Shown here piece after piece: positions 1-8,921 of a DNA stretch of 64,000 nucleotides. This DNA comes from CAYUQT01 sp964446835 (lineage in GTDB: Bacteria; Planctomycetota; Phycisphaerae; UBA1845; JAFGLZ01): contig CAYUQT010000002.1 of the NCBI GenBank assembly GCA_964446835.1, positions 1 through 64,000 on the forward strand, read 5' to 3'. How positions within the stretch are numbered: the first letter of the stretch is position 1; every line of letters starts with the position of its first letter. The position numbers and the translations under genes were made by a program. The notes beneath the pieces are model-generated. The model saw only the letters and a list, made by a program, of their open reading frames with translations. It had not been told where the DNA came from and made no database searches.

Positions 1-301
1 TTCCATGACTACTCTTATCGGCTAACGCTACATCTTTTCGTGAACTGCTCTAGCTTCTACCTCCCCGCCCCGCCAATCCCCTCCCCCGAAAACGTATGAA
101 GAACGTGTCGAAAGTGAGACATATGTCAACACAACAGCTCCACAACAGGGGCATCGTCCTTGGTTTCACATAACCCCGAGTCACTGGATCTCTACGCCAA
201 AGCCCCTATCATACGAATCTGCGCCTCAGCCGTTCCGGAGGCATACGGCAAGCGCCCGGCTCAACGGGCCTTCACCCATACTCATTCATACGGAGCACCA
301 T
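1..301. other. Left-edge non-coding region
   Basis: I see no convincing gene here. Short open frames run through it, but none has a ribosome-binding site or a recognisable domain. The last bases hold a CGGAG motif six bases before the ATG of the first gene, which supports that start. No tRNA or terminator hairpin was recognised. The upstream neighbour lies outside the window. Confidence 0.5.
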
Positions 302-3300
302 ATGAACACTGGGTCGGCATCTGTCGTTATCAGCCTATGCTGTTTGCAGACCATCGCGGCGGGCCAGCAGCAACAGGCCCAGACCGTCTCCAAGGAGATC
401 CTCGATGCCCCGGGTCTGGTACCGAATGCCTCGTTCGAAGACGGCACGGAATCACCCACCGCTTGGAAGGTCGAAAGCGGAGAGGGCAAATGGTCCGATG
501 GCGGTAAGACCGGCCGACGATGCCTGGCCATCACCGGCAAAGGCCAGGGCGCATGCATCTGGCGATGCGACGGAGTCGCACTGAAGCCCCGAACCGCCTA
601 CCGCCTCTGCGGGGTCGTCAAGGCCGACCCCAACGCCTCCGGCGGATCTGCCATCTTCGGCCCCTCCACCAACAACCGCGACTATCAGATCGGGCCCAAC
701 TGGACCCCCATCAGCTTCGTATTCGTCACCCCCGATTCCATCGAAGGAGCGTACCTCCGATGCGGCCTTTGGGAGGTAACGGGCACCCTCTTCTTCGACG
801 ACCTGCGGCTCAACCCGGTCACTCCGCTCTACTCCAGACGAGGCTCGCTATGTCTCGGTGCGGGCGAACGGATCGAAAAAGGTCGCTACACCTTCGAGAC
901 AGACTTCTGGGGCGAGGGCTCCAATGAATCGCGGACCCTCGTCTCTCATTCCGCCGGCTTCAATAGCTGCCGTTGGGTCTTCGGCCCGGGAAACGTAGCC
1001 GTCTACGCCCATCAGATCGGCGATTGCGTACAGACGTCCGGCAAGATCACCATCGACATCGGTCACTACGGAAGCGGCGCACTGATCGTCGAATGTTCCA
1101 AAGACGGGCAGGCTTGGCAGACCATCGGAACGCTGGACAAGCTCGGCAGCAAGGAATTCACCGTGCCCGCTTCACTATACCCCGCCCCCAAGCTGTGGAC
1201 TCGCCTTCGGGGCTCCGAGGCCAAAGACGGGACTGCACCGGGCAGCTTCCAGGTGTACAAGCACTCCTACGAGGCTTCGCTCCAGGGCAATCCGCCCGAT
1301 GCCACCGGTTCGACCTCGTATCTGGAGATACTCAAGGACGACCCCAGCCGGAAGGTGACGATCGACCGGATCGATACCGTCGACGCCACCGGCCCCATCT
1401 TGAAAGGCCGAATCCAAAGCGATCGGGCCGCCCCGAACACCCGCATTGCCCTGGCGATGCTCCAGGACGGCAAGCCTGTCATCTCCGAATGCCGCGACCT
1501 CACGCTTCAGTCCAACACCCCGAGTGAGTTCGAGCTACCACTGGGAGTCGCCTCGTCCGGCAAGTTCGACCTCGTGCTCTCGGTGGGCAGCGCCGAAGGC
1601 CCGCCGGCCTTCGTCGCCAGGACCTCGCGCATCGTCCCCTCGCTCCATGCCGCCGATTACGGCTACCTTCTTGCGTCGGACAGCGACGGCGACGTGTGGT
1701 GGTGTGAGGGAACCTACAAGGTCAGCCGCGGGCGCCCCGCCCCCAAGGCCCCGACAGATGCCATCCGGATCACCGCTGCCGGCAACGAGTACGAGCCCTT
1801 CCAACTCGTCCTGCGACCGTCCTCCACAATCAAGGATGTCCGGATCGCCGTGGGCGATCTGACGGGGGCCGCCGGAACGATTCCCGGAAGTCGGATCGAC
1901 ATCGACCGTGTTGCGTGGGTTCGCGTGACGCACCCGACCGACGCCGTGGGATGCGCCGGTGAGTGGCCGGACCCGCTGCCGCACCTGGATGCCCCGTTCG
2001 ACGTTCCCGCAGGCACGAACCAGCCGATCTGGCTGACGGCCTATGTTCCCTCCGGCACACCCGCCGGCGAATACAAAGGACACGTGGTCGTTCAGGCCGG
2101 CGGCCAGGAGAAGTGGCGTGTCCCACTCTCCCTCCGGGTGCTGGGCTTCTCGCTCCCGAAGGAGGCCCACGTATTCGCCACCCTCGGATTCGACGTGTCC
2201 ACGTTCGTGAAGTATCACAACCTCAAGACCGATCAGGAAATCCGGCAGGTCTACGATCTGTACATGCAGAACTTCGCCGCCCACCGGATCTCCCCCTACA
2301 ACCCCATGTCGCTCGACCCGATGCAACTCTCGTTCAAGAACGAACTGCCCTGGGTCGGTGGCACGCGAGTTCGAGACGTCAAGGCGAGCGGCGAACAATC
2401 GCTCAAGATCGTAGACGATAGCCCTCAGCAATCCGTCGACGCCCACACTGTTGCGCTCATGCCGGTCGACCCACAGGTCGGATATGTCGTGACGTGGAAG
2501 GTCAAGACCGATAAGCCGGGTCAGTCGTATCTGGTCTCGGTTCAGAACCATGACGCCAACAAGCAGTGGATGTCCGGCCGGAACATGGATCTGCCCGCCA
2601 CGGGGTCCGGCACCTGGCAGACCGAGACGCGCGACCTGTCCGGCCGCCTCCCGGTCGAATCGCGGTTTGTCAGCATCGTTCTGCGACCCACGACCTGGTC
2701 CGAGAAAGGCGAGGCCGTCGGGACGGCATGGTTCGACGACGTGTCTTTCCGACGAGCCCCCGATGGTCCCGACCTCGTCCCAGACGGCGGATTCGAGAAA
2801 CCCCTTCAGGGACTCGACGTCACGATCGACTTCTCAGCCTTCGATCGATCCGCTCAGCGCTACCTGGACGAGATGGGATTCACCGCCTTCAGCCTGCCCG
2901 TCATAGGCATGGGCAGCGGCACCTTCCACAGCCGCTCGAAAGGGCAGATCAACGGCTTCACACAGGGGACGACCGAGTATGACATCCTGATGAAGAAATA
3001 CCTGGGCCGCATCGAGCGACACCTGGCCGAGAAGGGCTGGCTCCGCAAGGCCTACGTCTACTGGTTCGACGAGCCCGAACCCAAAGACTACGACTTCGTC
3101 AAAGAGGGCATGGCCATTCTCAAGAGGTCGGCCCCCGGCATCACCCGTATGCTGACCGAACAGCCCGAACCCGCGCTCTGCGGAAGCGTCGATCTGTGGT
3201 GTCCCCTGACCGGGTCATACGCCGAGAAGGCCTGCCGCGAGCGACAGGCCGCCGGTGAGCACATCATGTGGTATGTCTGCTGCGGGCCGAGAGAGCCCTA

Positions 3301-3868
3301 TGCCACCCTCTTCATCGACCACCCCGCGATTGATCTGCGAATGTGGCTCTGGCAGACGTATCAGTTCGATGTGGAAGGCATCCTGGTTTGGGACACCAAC
3401 TACTGGACCAGCCCATGCGCCTATCCCGAGCCCAACGACCAGAACCCCTATGAAGACCCGATGAGCTATGTCTCAGGCTATGACACCCCTGTCGGAACCA
3501 GGCTCTTCTGGGGGAACGGTGATGGGCGGTTCATCTATCCCCCGAACCTCAAGGGCGCCCAGGATCGGCAGACGCGGTACCTCGCGGGACCGGTGAACTC
3601 GATCCGATGGGAGATGCTGCGTGAAGGAATCGAAGACTTCGAGTATCTCTGGCAGCTGCGCCACGCCGTTCGGACCCTCAAACAGCGAGGCATCACCGAC
3701 AGCGAAGTGGCCGAGGCGGAGAAACTCACCACAGTGCCCGCGACGATTTCCCGCACCTTGACGGATTTCGCGAAGGATCCCCGGCCGCTGTATGAGCGTC
3801 GGCTTCAGGTAGGGACGGCATTGGAGAGGCTGGTGGTCAAGTACTCCCTCAAGCCTGCGGCTCGCTGA
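302..3868 (+). CDS. Secreted DUF4091 / GH123-like glycoside hydrolase
   Basis: This 1188-residue protein begins with a short hydrophobic segment (about residues 6-21) that probably acts as a signal peptide. The N-terminal part holds a carbohydrate-binding-like jelly roll ('LVPNASFEDG', 'FFDDLRL'). A second such module ('FDDVSFR', 'LVPDGGFEKP') lies around residues 690-840. The C-terminal third is a TIM-barrel-type domain of the DUF4091 family. It carries YWFDEPEP with an adjacent Asp923-Glu924 pair, the arrangement used by GH123 N-acetyl-beta-galactosaminidases for substrate-assisted catalysis. Outer-membrane or periplasmic glycan hydrolysis is therefore likely, but the substrate cannot be read from sequence. 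A CGGAG six bases before the ATG supports the start. The gene stands alone, convergent with the next one. Confidence 0.85.
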   Translation: MNTGSASVVISLCCLQTIAAGQQQQAQTVSKEILDAPGLVPNASFEDGTESPTAWKVESGEGKWSDGGKTGRRCLAITGKGQGACIWRCDGVALKPRTAYRLCGVVKADPNASGGSAIFGPSTNNRDYQIGPNWTPISFVFVTPDSIEGAYLRCGLWEVTGTLFFDDLRLNPVTPLYSRRGSLCLGAGERIEKGRYTFETDFWGEGSNESRTLVSHSAGFNSCRWVFGPGNVAVYAHQIGDCVQTSGKITIDIGHYGSGALIVECSKDGQAWQTIGTLDKLGSKEFTVPASLYPAPKLWTRLRGSEAKDGTAPGSFQVYKHSYEASLQGNPPDATGSTSYLEILKDDPSRKVTIDRIDTVDATGPILKGRIQSDRAAPNTRIALAMLQDGKPVISECRDLTLQSNTPSEFELPLGVASSGKFDLVLSVGSAEGPPAFVARTSRIVPSLHAADYGYLLASDSDGDVWWCEGTYKVSRGRPAPKAPTDAIRITAAGNEYEPFQLVLRPSSTIKDVRIAVGDLTGAAGTIPGSRIDIDRVAWVRVTHPTDAVGCAGEWPDPLPHLDAPFDVPAGTNQPIWLTAYVPSGTPAGEYKGHVVVQAGGQEKWRVPLSLRVLGFSLPKEAHVFATLGFDVSTFVKYHNLKTDQEIRQVYDLYMQNFAAHRISPYNPMSLDPMQLSFKNELPWVGGTRVRDVKASGEQSLKIVDDSPQQSVDAHTVALMPVDPQVGYVVTWKVKTDKPGQSYLVSVQNHDANKQWMSGRNMDLPATGSGTWQTETRDLSGRLPVESRFVSIVLRPTTWSEKGEAVGTAWFDDVSFRRAPDGPDLVPDGGFEKPLQGLDVTIDFSAFDRSAQRYLDEMGFTAFSLPVIGMGSGTFHSRSKGQINGFTQGTTEYDILMKKYLGRIERHLAEKGWLRKAYVYWFDEPEPKDYDFVKEGMAILKRSAPGITRMLTEQPEPALCGSVDLWCPLTGSYAEKACRERQAAGEHIMWYVCCGPREPYATLFIDHPAIDLRMWLWQTYQFDVEGILVWDTNYWTSPCAYPEPNDQNPYEDPMSYVSGYDTPVGTRLFWGNGDGRFIYPPNLKGAQDRQTRYLAGPVNSIRWEMLREGIEDFEYLWQLRHAVRTLKQRGITDSEVAEAEKLTTVPATISRTLTDFAKDPRPLYERRLQVGTALERLVVKYSLKPAAR

Positions 3869-3879
3869 TCCGACACGTG

Positions 3880-3907
3880 GGGGGCGCGCCGGCCCGGCAG
3901 CGCCCCC
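3880..3907. terminator. GC-rich hairpin between convergent genes
   Basis: An 8-bp perfect inverted repeat (GGGGGCGC with GCGCCCCC) encloses a 12-base loop. It sits between the converging ends of the DUF4091 gene and the ferritin-like gene. Neither side has a clear T-run, so it may block read-through in both directions or only stabilise 3' ends. Confidence 0.4.
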
Positions 3908-3946
3908 GCGTTCGTTCATCGATCCTTGAGGCCGGTACGTGGCGGC

Positions 3947-4402
3947 TCAGTTCTCCTTCAGCACAAGTTCGTCGTAATCGAGTTCGAAACGGAGCTTGTG
4001 CTTGGCCTCTTCCATTGCCAGTAGTTGAAGGGTCGACCGAAACGACTCGTCCTTCACCCTGGCGGCCAGGTCTGTGTAGAGCTTGAAGGAGGACTTCTCT
4101 CGTTTCATGGCGATGATCAGAGCTTGCTGGTAGTTCATGTCCGGTCCCGGCTCATCAGGCACCAGGTAGTCACCGATCTTCAGGTCCTGCACCGGCTGAG
4201 ACTCAGGCCACGACGTCTTGCCGCTCTTGATCGCCATGAGCTTCTGCTTGTGGAGCATCTCCTCGCGAGAGAACGCCTCCATGAGCTGGCGCTTCTCGGG
4301 AGTGCCGGCAAGTCGTGCGAGCGTCTCGTAAAACTTCGCAGCCTTGTCTTCCCGAGCAATGGCGAAATCCAGGATGTCCTCGACCGACCGGAACTCGTTC
4401 AT
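3947..4402 (-). CDS. Ferritin-like / rubrerythrin-type diiron protein
   Basis: This 151-residue helical protein belongs to the ferritin-like superfamily. It shows two copies of the diiron ligand pattern: a Glu in 'AREDKAAKFYE' followed by 'SREEMLHK', then 'KREKSSFKLY' followed by 'MEEAKHK'. Such proteins bind two irons in a four-helix bundle and usually serve in peroxide or oxygen defence in anaerobes. No rubredoxin-type CxxC domain is present, so it is not a classical rubrerythrin and its electron donor is unknown. I chose the second ATG because GGAGG lies eight bases before it. An upstream in-frame ATG would put that GGAGG inside the coding region. It is probably cytoplasmic. Confidence 0.85.
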   Translation of the reverse strand: MNEFRSVEDILDFAIAREDKAAKFYETLARLAGTPEKRQLMEAFSREEMLHKQKLMAIKSGKTSWPESQPVQDLKIGDYLVPDEPGPDMNYQQALIIAMKREKSSFKLYTDLAARVKDESFRSTLQLLAMEEAKHKLRFELDYDELVLKEN

Positions 4403-4632
4403 GACGTGGTCCTCCATACAATCCGTTGTGTGCGTGCGAGATATGGCTCACCAGGTCGTGAGCTTACCGCAAACGCGACCGAATGCGAAGGGGGATCAGG
4501 GTTCCTCCATCGTGCTTCTGGACGGAAATCCAGTGTGCCCCGATCTTGGCCGCTGACACGCACCACACGTTGCACGAGAGTCCCTCTCATCAGAAGATGA
4601 AGGCCGGTCGCCAAAACCACTGGGGGCTGACA

Positions 4633-5355
4633 ATGCGTCGAATCTCACATGCCGTGATGCCGAAATTGGCCTTTGCCGCGCTGATGCTGGGTGTCGGAGG
4701 TTGCTCGGCCAACATGCGGCCCGCTCCCTATCCGGGTCAGACCCTCATACACAAGGGAAAGACCGCCCTCATCGAGCGAGAGGGCGTGGCCGTCTCCGTC
4801 ACCCCCGCATTTGTACCCATCGATGAAGACTCAAAGCTGACCGCCATCAGGATCGAGGTCATCAACCAGTCGGATCGAACCGTCCGCTTGTCTCCGAAGA
4901 ACATCGTCCTGACCGGCGGTGACGGATTGAAGAGAGCGCCCCTCGATCCCCGGCGGTTTGAGTTCTATGCCCGAAATACAGAGCCAGCGCCTCTGTGGGT
5001 CTACCGCCACTATCAGGTTCAGGTTGGAGTAGGCTACGGGGGGTGGCATTACCCCGGTTGGTATGACGACCCTTACTGGGATGCCTATGACGCCGCCTAC
5101 GACTACTATGCCCGCCGCGAGGCGATGGCTCGCCTCGTGGCGACACTCTGGCGGGGTCGATCCGTCGAACCCGGCTATGTGGCAGGTGGATATGTCATCT
5201 ACGACTATCGGCTTCGGAGGAAGGAGGATCTGACCGTCGACGTCATGCTCGACCGCGTGCCGACATCTCAACCCACATCGGCACCCTCACCACAGCAACC
5301 CCTGGAACCCCTCACAACCGGCCCCCTGACGATGAGGTTCTTCTTCCGGACATGA
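4633..5355 (+). CDS. Lipoprotein of unknown function
   Basis: The 240-residue product starts with a typical lipoprotein signal: basic 'MRRISHAVMPK', a hydrophobic stretch, then the lipobox-like LGVGGC. It should be anchored through that cysteine. The mature part has an Ig-like or all-beta character ('IRIEVINQSDRTVRLSPKNI'). A central Tyr/Trp/Gly-rich low-complexity segment follows ('GGWHYPGWYDDPYWD'), then a Pro/Ser/Thr tail. I do not recognise a family. An alternative in-frame ATG lies 36 bases upstream, but the one used places the basic region directly before the hydrophobic core. The gene converges on the PAP2 gene. Confidence 0.65.
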   Translation: MRRISHAVMPKLAFAALMLGVGGCSANMRPAPYPGQTLIHKGKTALIEREGVAVSVTPAFVPIDEDSKLTAIRIEVINQSDRTVRLSPKNIVLTGGDGLKRAPLDPRRFEFYARNTEPAPLWVYRHYQVQVGVGYGGWHYPGWYDDPYWDAYDAAYDYYARREAMARLVATLWRGRSVEPGYVAGGYVIYDYRLRRKEDLTVDVMLDRVPTSQPTSAPSPQQPLEPLTTGPLTMRFFFRT

Positions 5356-5429
5356 TCACGTTCACCGACCGACATCAAGTCCGCCCTTCCAGAACTCCCG
5401 AGATCCGTGCCTCGGTTCGGCAACGGCAC

Positions 5430-6716
5430 CTACTTCGTGCACTTGAACCAGGCCACCCCCGCCGTACCGGTCACCGGATCCGCATAGGGGACGACATCAC
5501 CACCGAAGATCTGGGGACGGTGACCACTCGCCACCGTGTGGCCCACCACCCACCCCAGTGCAGCACCGAACACCACATCGGACAGATGATGCTCGCGGTC
5601 GTCCAGACGAGAGAGGGCCACCATACTTGCGACGCCATACAAGGGTACCCCGGCCAGCGGCCCATAGGCCTCGTGCATCACCGCCGCGACCGTGAACGCA
5701 CTGGATGTATGCCCCGAAGGCCAGGCGAAGGGCTCGTGATTGGGACTATCCGTGCAGGCGGCGAGCTTCAGCATGCTTGTGCTCACGCCGTTGATGATCA
5801 GCGCGCTGAACAAAGTCTTGCCGACTTCGTAGGTCTTGCTGTGCTGAGCCTCCTGCCCTGTCAGGTACCATACCCCCGCCAGGGCAAAATGGAACGCCGG
5901 ATTCCCCAGGAAGCCGAACGTTTGCCGCCAACCGTCGCTCATCGTATGGTGGTGGTCGTAGTAGTCTTCAACGTCGTCATCGACCTCCGGTCGAAGAGCC
6001 AGCGATACACCTCCGGCTGTTACCAGAATGATGGCATTCGTTGGGTTCCAGAATGTGTGCTTCGTGTCCTCCCACAGATCCAGGTGGATGCGTTTGAGGT
6101 CCCGCCACGCCGTCTCCTTGAAACTCCCCAACGGTCCCCGAGCCGGCCGACTCGTCACCCTCGACCGACTCTCCGAAGAAGCAATGTCACCGTGGCCCCC
6201 TTCCTCAGCAGCCGAAGCCATCTCTACCAGGCTCATCACGTCCACAGATTCGGCCGCATCCTGATTCGATCCGACGAAATCCGTCCGCAGCACAGCCCCT
6301 GTTCCCATGCCTGCGCCTCGCGCCGCCCAGGGATCAGACTGCATGGCCAACACACGCATGACGCTCTCCCGATTGGCCTCGGGCGCTCGGGCACATGCTG
6401 TCGCGCGATCCACCCCTCGCAGCATGTCGTCGGTCCTCCGAAGAATCCCCCACGCCGCCGCTACCTCCTCCAGCGACACGGCACGGCCTTCAGACTCCGA
6501 GCCTGCTGCGTCGTCTCCAATGGTTGGACCTCTCTGCGGCTTCGAGTTCGCCGTCTGCATTTGCAGATAACGAGCGGATTCCGTCCGGTCGATCGCCTCG
6601 CCCAGGTCCACCCAGCAGGTCTCTCTCATCGAGAGACAGCCGGTTGGCCAGAGCCCCACCCCCACACAGACCATGACGCCGAAAGTAAGCCGCATCGACA
6701 TCTGTCGGGTTCTCAT
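5430..6716 (-). CDS. PAP2-superfamily phosphatase lipoprotein
   Basis: The 428-residue protein has a lipoprotein-like N-terminus (hydrophobic run ending WPTGC), a long variable region and a C-terminal PAP2 domain. The phosphatase signature is complete in its second and third blocks: PSGHTSSAF and SRLDDREHHLSD. This is the acid-phosphatase arrangement in which one His is the nucleophile. PAP2 enzymes remove phosphate from lipid phosphates or undecaprenyl pyrophosphate. Here one would expect action on the envelope side, with the substrate unknown. I chose the ATG that has AGGA nine bases upstream. Longer in-frame starts add an implausible leader. The TPR lipoprotein gene lies 167 bases upstream on the same strand. 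Confidence 0.8.
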   Translation of the reverse strand: MRTRQMSMRLTFGVMVCVGVGLWPTGCLSMRETCWVDLGEAIDRTESARYLQMQTANSKPQRGPTIGDDAAGSESEGRAVSLEEVAAAWGILRRTDDMLRGVDRATACARAPEANRESVMRVLAMQSDPWAARGAGMGTGAVLRTDFVGSNQDAAESVDVMSLVEMASAAEEGGHGDIASSESRSRVTSRPARGPLGSFKETAWRDLKRIHLDLWEDTKHTFWNPTNAIILVTAGGVSLALRPEVDDDVEDYYDHHHTMSDGWRQTFGFLGNPAFHFALAGVWYLTGQEAQHSKTYEVGKTLFSALIINGVSTSMLKLAACTDSPNHEPFAWPSGHTSSAFTVAAVMHEAYGPLAGVPLYGVASMVALSRLDDREHHLSDVVFGAALGWVVGHTVASGHRPQIFGGDVVPYADPVTGTAGVAWFKCTK

Positions 6717-6883
6717 CGTGGTACTTCCTACACGCATGACCAGAAACGATATTCCATCGTGTATTTGCAGACGACGCAGATCATGCCGCGCCGCGTTCGG
6801 CCTATGCACCACTACAGTCCTGTACTCGATAGACTTGTTGGGGGGGCGGTCCATGGAGACCGGGCAGTTCGAGGGACGCACGG

Positions 6884-7909
6884 CTACTGCTCACTGAGAA
6901 GCGGCGCCTTGGCCACCATCGGCGGCTGGTACTTGTCCAACAGCTTCCGCAGCCGCGGTTGATTGGGATCGAGCTCCAACGATCGGTGCCAGTGTTCTAT
7001 GGCCTTATCTTTCAGCGCCGCGCGAGTCGGGTCCGCAAGATACTGCGTCATTCGGACAACACCCAAACCTGCGTGGGCCACTCCATCCCGTGGGTTCAGT
7101 GTAATCGCTCGTTCGTACGTGTCCACTGCCTGGTCGTACTTTTCCTGACGATACAGCGCCTGCCCGAGTCGCTCATACGCCATCGGCAACTGCGGGTCCA
7201 TCTCCAACGCTTTACCGATCGTGATCTCCGCCATCCGGTAACGCTGCTGTTTAAGGTAAGTCGTGCCGAGGTTCACCAGCACAACGGGCTGACTGGCATC
7301 TCGTTCCAGGCTGTTGCGATAGGCACTGATCGCCTCATAGTACTTGCCCTCGGAATCATACGCCGCGCCCAGATTCGAATGTGCTCCAGGATGATTTGGA
7401 TTCTGCGAGATGGCCTTCTGATAGTACGTGATAGCTTCCGCAACGCGCCCAAGGTGATGGTAGCACACCCCCAGGTTCAGACAGGCCTCGAAGCTATCCT
7501 GCTTCAGGTCCACGGCGTGCAGATAGGCACGCACGGCATCGTTGAATCGATTGAGCAGTCGATATGTCTCCGCCAGATCGAACGAATACTCGAAGCTGGT
7601 CGGATCGAGCTTGAGCGCCTGCTCAAAGGGAGGCAGCGCCTGGTCGTAGTCGCCTCGGCGCTTGTGGATCTTTCCAATCTGGCTGTGTGCTGTGGCGAGC
7701 TTCGGGTCCATTCGGATCGCCTGCTCGAACTCGCGGAGAGCCAGGTCCAAGTCCTCTTCCTGAAGGTGTGTTTGTGCCTGATCGACATGAATCGAAGCGG
7801 TCTTGACGGCGAAGTAGTCCTGGCAGCCAAAGCCATTCACCAACAGGCCGAGGCTGCCTACCAGCGCCATCCCCTTCCAAGAAGATGGCTTTCGGAGCGC
7901 CCGTCGCAT
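6884..7909 (-). CDS. Tetratricopeptide-repeat lipoprotein or exported protein
   Basis: The 341-residue protein consists almost entirely of about eight tandem TPR units (for example 'LGVCYHHLGRVAEAITYYQKA' shortened to its core GVCYHHLGR and EAITYYQKA). They start after a hydrophobic N-terminus ending in GFGC. That cysteine could be lipidated, though the lipobox is weak because Gly is at -3. TPR arrays form superhelical protein-binding scaffolds, so a role in assembling an envelope complex is likely, but no partner is evident. The start has a GGGATGGGATC purine-rich stretch just upstream. A longer in-frame start 45 bases upstream lacks a better site. It may be co-transcribed with the PAP2 gene. 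Confidence 0.85.
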   Translation of the reverse strand: MRRALRKPSSWKGMALVGSLGLLVNGFGCQDYFAVKTASIHVDQAQTHLQEEDLDLALREFEQAIRMDPKLATAHSQIGKIHKRRGDYDQALPPFEQALKLDPTSFEYSFDLAETYRLLNRFNDAVRAYLHAVDLKQDSFEACLNLGVCYHHLGRVAEAITYYQKAISQNPNHPGAHSNLGAAYDSEGKYYEAISAYRNSLERDASQPVVLVNLGTTYLKQQRYRMAEITIGKALEMDPQLPMAYERLGQALYRQEKYDQAVDTYERAITLNPRDGVAHAGLGVVRMTQYLADPTRAALKDKAIEHWHRSLELDPNQPRLRKLLDKYQPPMVAKAPLLSEQ

Positions 7910-8036
7910 CACGATCCCATCCCTCTCTCCGCGGCTGTCACCAAACGGAGCCAAGGCCTCCGCCGGAACAAGCCGCTAGTCCCACTCGCCGTCACGATGC
8001 GATTTCGAGAATTAGGCCACCCTCGCTCATTCGCGG

Positions 8037-8063
8037 TTGACATCACCGCTGGTAACCTATTAT
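8037..8063 (+). promoter_or_regulatory. Sigma70-like promoter for the GT2 cluster
   Basis: A perfect TTGACA is followed after 15 bases by TATTAT, five of six matches to the -10 consensus. It lies in the divergent gap between the TPR gene and the glycosyltransferase gene and would start transcription about 60 bases before the ATG. The spacer is two bases shorter than ideal. Confidence 0.4.
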
Positions 8064-8130
8064 GTATGAATCGTCTCGGGTCAGGGTTTTCGTTCAGTTT
8101 TTCCAATCAGGCCTCAAGGAACGTTTCACG

Positions 8131-8919
8131 ATGAAAATCCTACTCGCCATGCCCGCTTACAATGAGGCCACCCACATCGGGCGAGTTCTCAAGGATGTCC
8201 AGACCTATATTCGAGATATCCTTGTCGTGGATGATGGCTCGACCGACGCCACCCTAGAGGTGCTTCGATCCTTTCCTGAGATTACCACCCTGCATCATCC
8301 GACCAACATGGGCTATGGCCAGAGTCTCATCGACGCCTTCAAACATGCCGGGACGCATCACTATGACTGGGTCATTACGATGGACTGTGATGAGCAGCAC
8401 GCCCCTGACCATATTCCCCAGTTCATCCAGGCAGCCCAGGAGAACAATGCGGACATCATCAGTGGCTCGCGGTATTTGGCGACCCTCAACGGGGCAGACA
8501 TCCCCCCGCCCCAGCGGCGTGCCATCAACATGACGGTAACCTCGCTCTTGAGGTGCCAACTCGGTCTCCAACTGACGGACGCCTTCTGCGGCTTCAAAGC
8601 CTACCGGGTAGAGGCCCTTCGAACGTTCCACGTAACGGATACGGGGTACGCCATGCCACTTCAGGTATGGGCACAGGCCGCAAGAGCGGGACTTCGCGTT
8701 CTGGAACTGCCCATTCGGTTGATCTACAACGATCCGAGTCGGCATTTCGGGGGGACACTCGACGATCCACATGTTCGACTCATGCACTATGTCACTGTGC
8801 TTCGAGAGGAGATGGGAGGATTTCGCTGTTCCTGCCTGCAGAATGCCACCGAGTGCCCGACCGGTGTGCGGATCGCCCAGATGTTCTCTGCGGCACATGA
8901 GAAATCCTCAGCGGTTTGA
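8131..8919 (+). CDS. Family 2 glycosyltransferase
   Basis: This 262-residue protein is a compact GT2 enzyme of the polyprenyl-phosphate mannosyl/glucosyltransferase type. It opens with the nucleotide-binding motif MPAYNEA, followed by VVDDGSTDAT. The DxD-like metal site MDCDEQHAP comes next, then SGSRY and the DAFCGFKAYR region. No C-terminal membrane segment is visible, so it is cytoplasmic or peripheral. AAGGA ten bases before the ATG supports the start. It is the first gene of a four-gene plus-strand run. The next gene begins two bases after its stop (or overlaps it if a TTG is used), indicating tight coupling with the BshC-like protein. Donor and acceptor are unknown. Confidence 0.85.
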   Translation: MKILLAMPAYNEATHIGRVLKDVQTYIRDILVVDDGSTDATLEVLRSFPEITTLHHPTNMGYGQSLIDAFKHAGTHHYDWVITMDCDEQHAPDHIPQFIQAAQENNADIISGSRYLATLNGADIPPPQRRAINMTVTSLLRCQLGLQLTDAFCGFKAYRVEALRTFHVTDTGYAMPLQVWAQAARAGLRVLELPIRLIYNDPSRHFGGTLDDPHVRLMHYVTVLREEMGGFRCSCLQNATECPTGVRIAQMFSAAHEKSSAV

Positions 8920-8921
8920 CG

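Noticed and set aside
5352..6962. Long plus-strand open frame opposite the PAP2 gene
   Set aside because: It is antisense to a gene with clear PAP2 motifs, is rich in His/Arg/Pro as expected for a shadow frame, and has no domain.
6959..8134. Long plus-strand frame opposite the TPR gene
   Set aside because: It mirrors the TPR repeats on the other strand and has no ribosome-binding site or recognisable motif.
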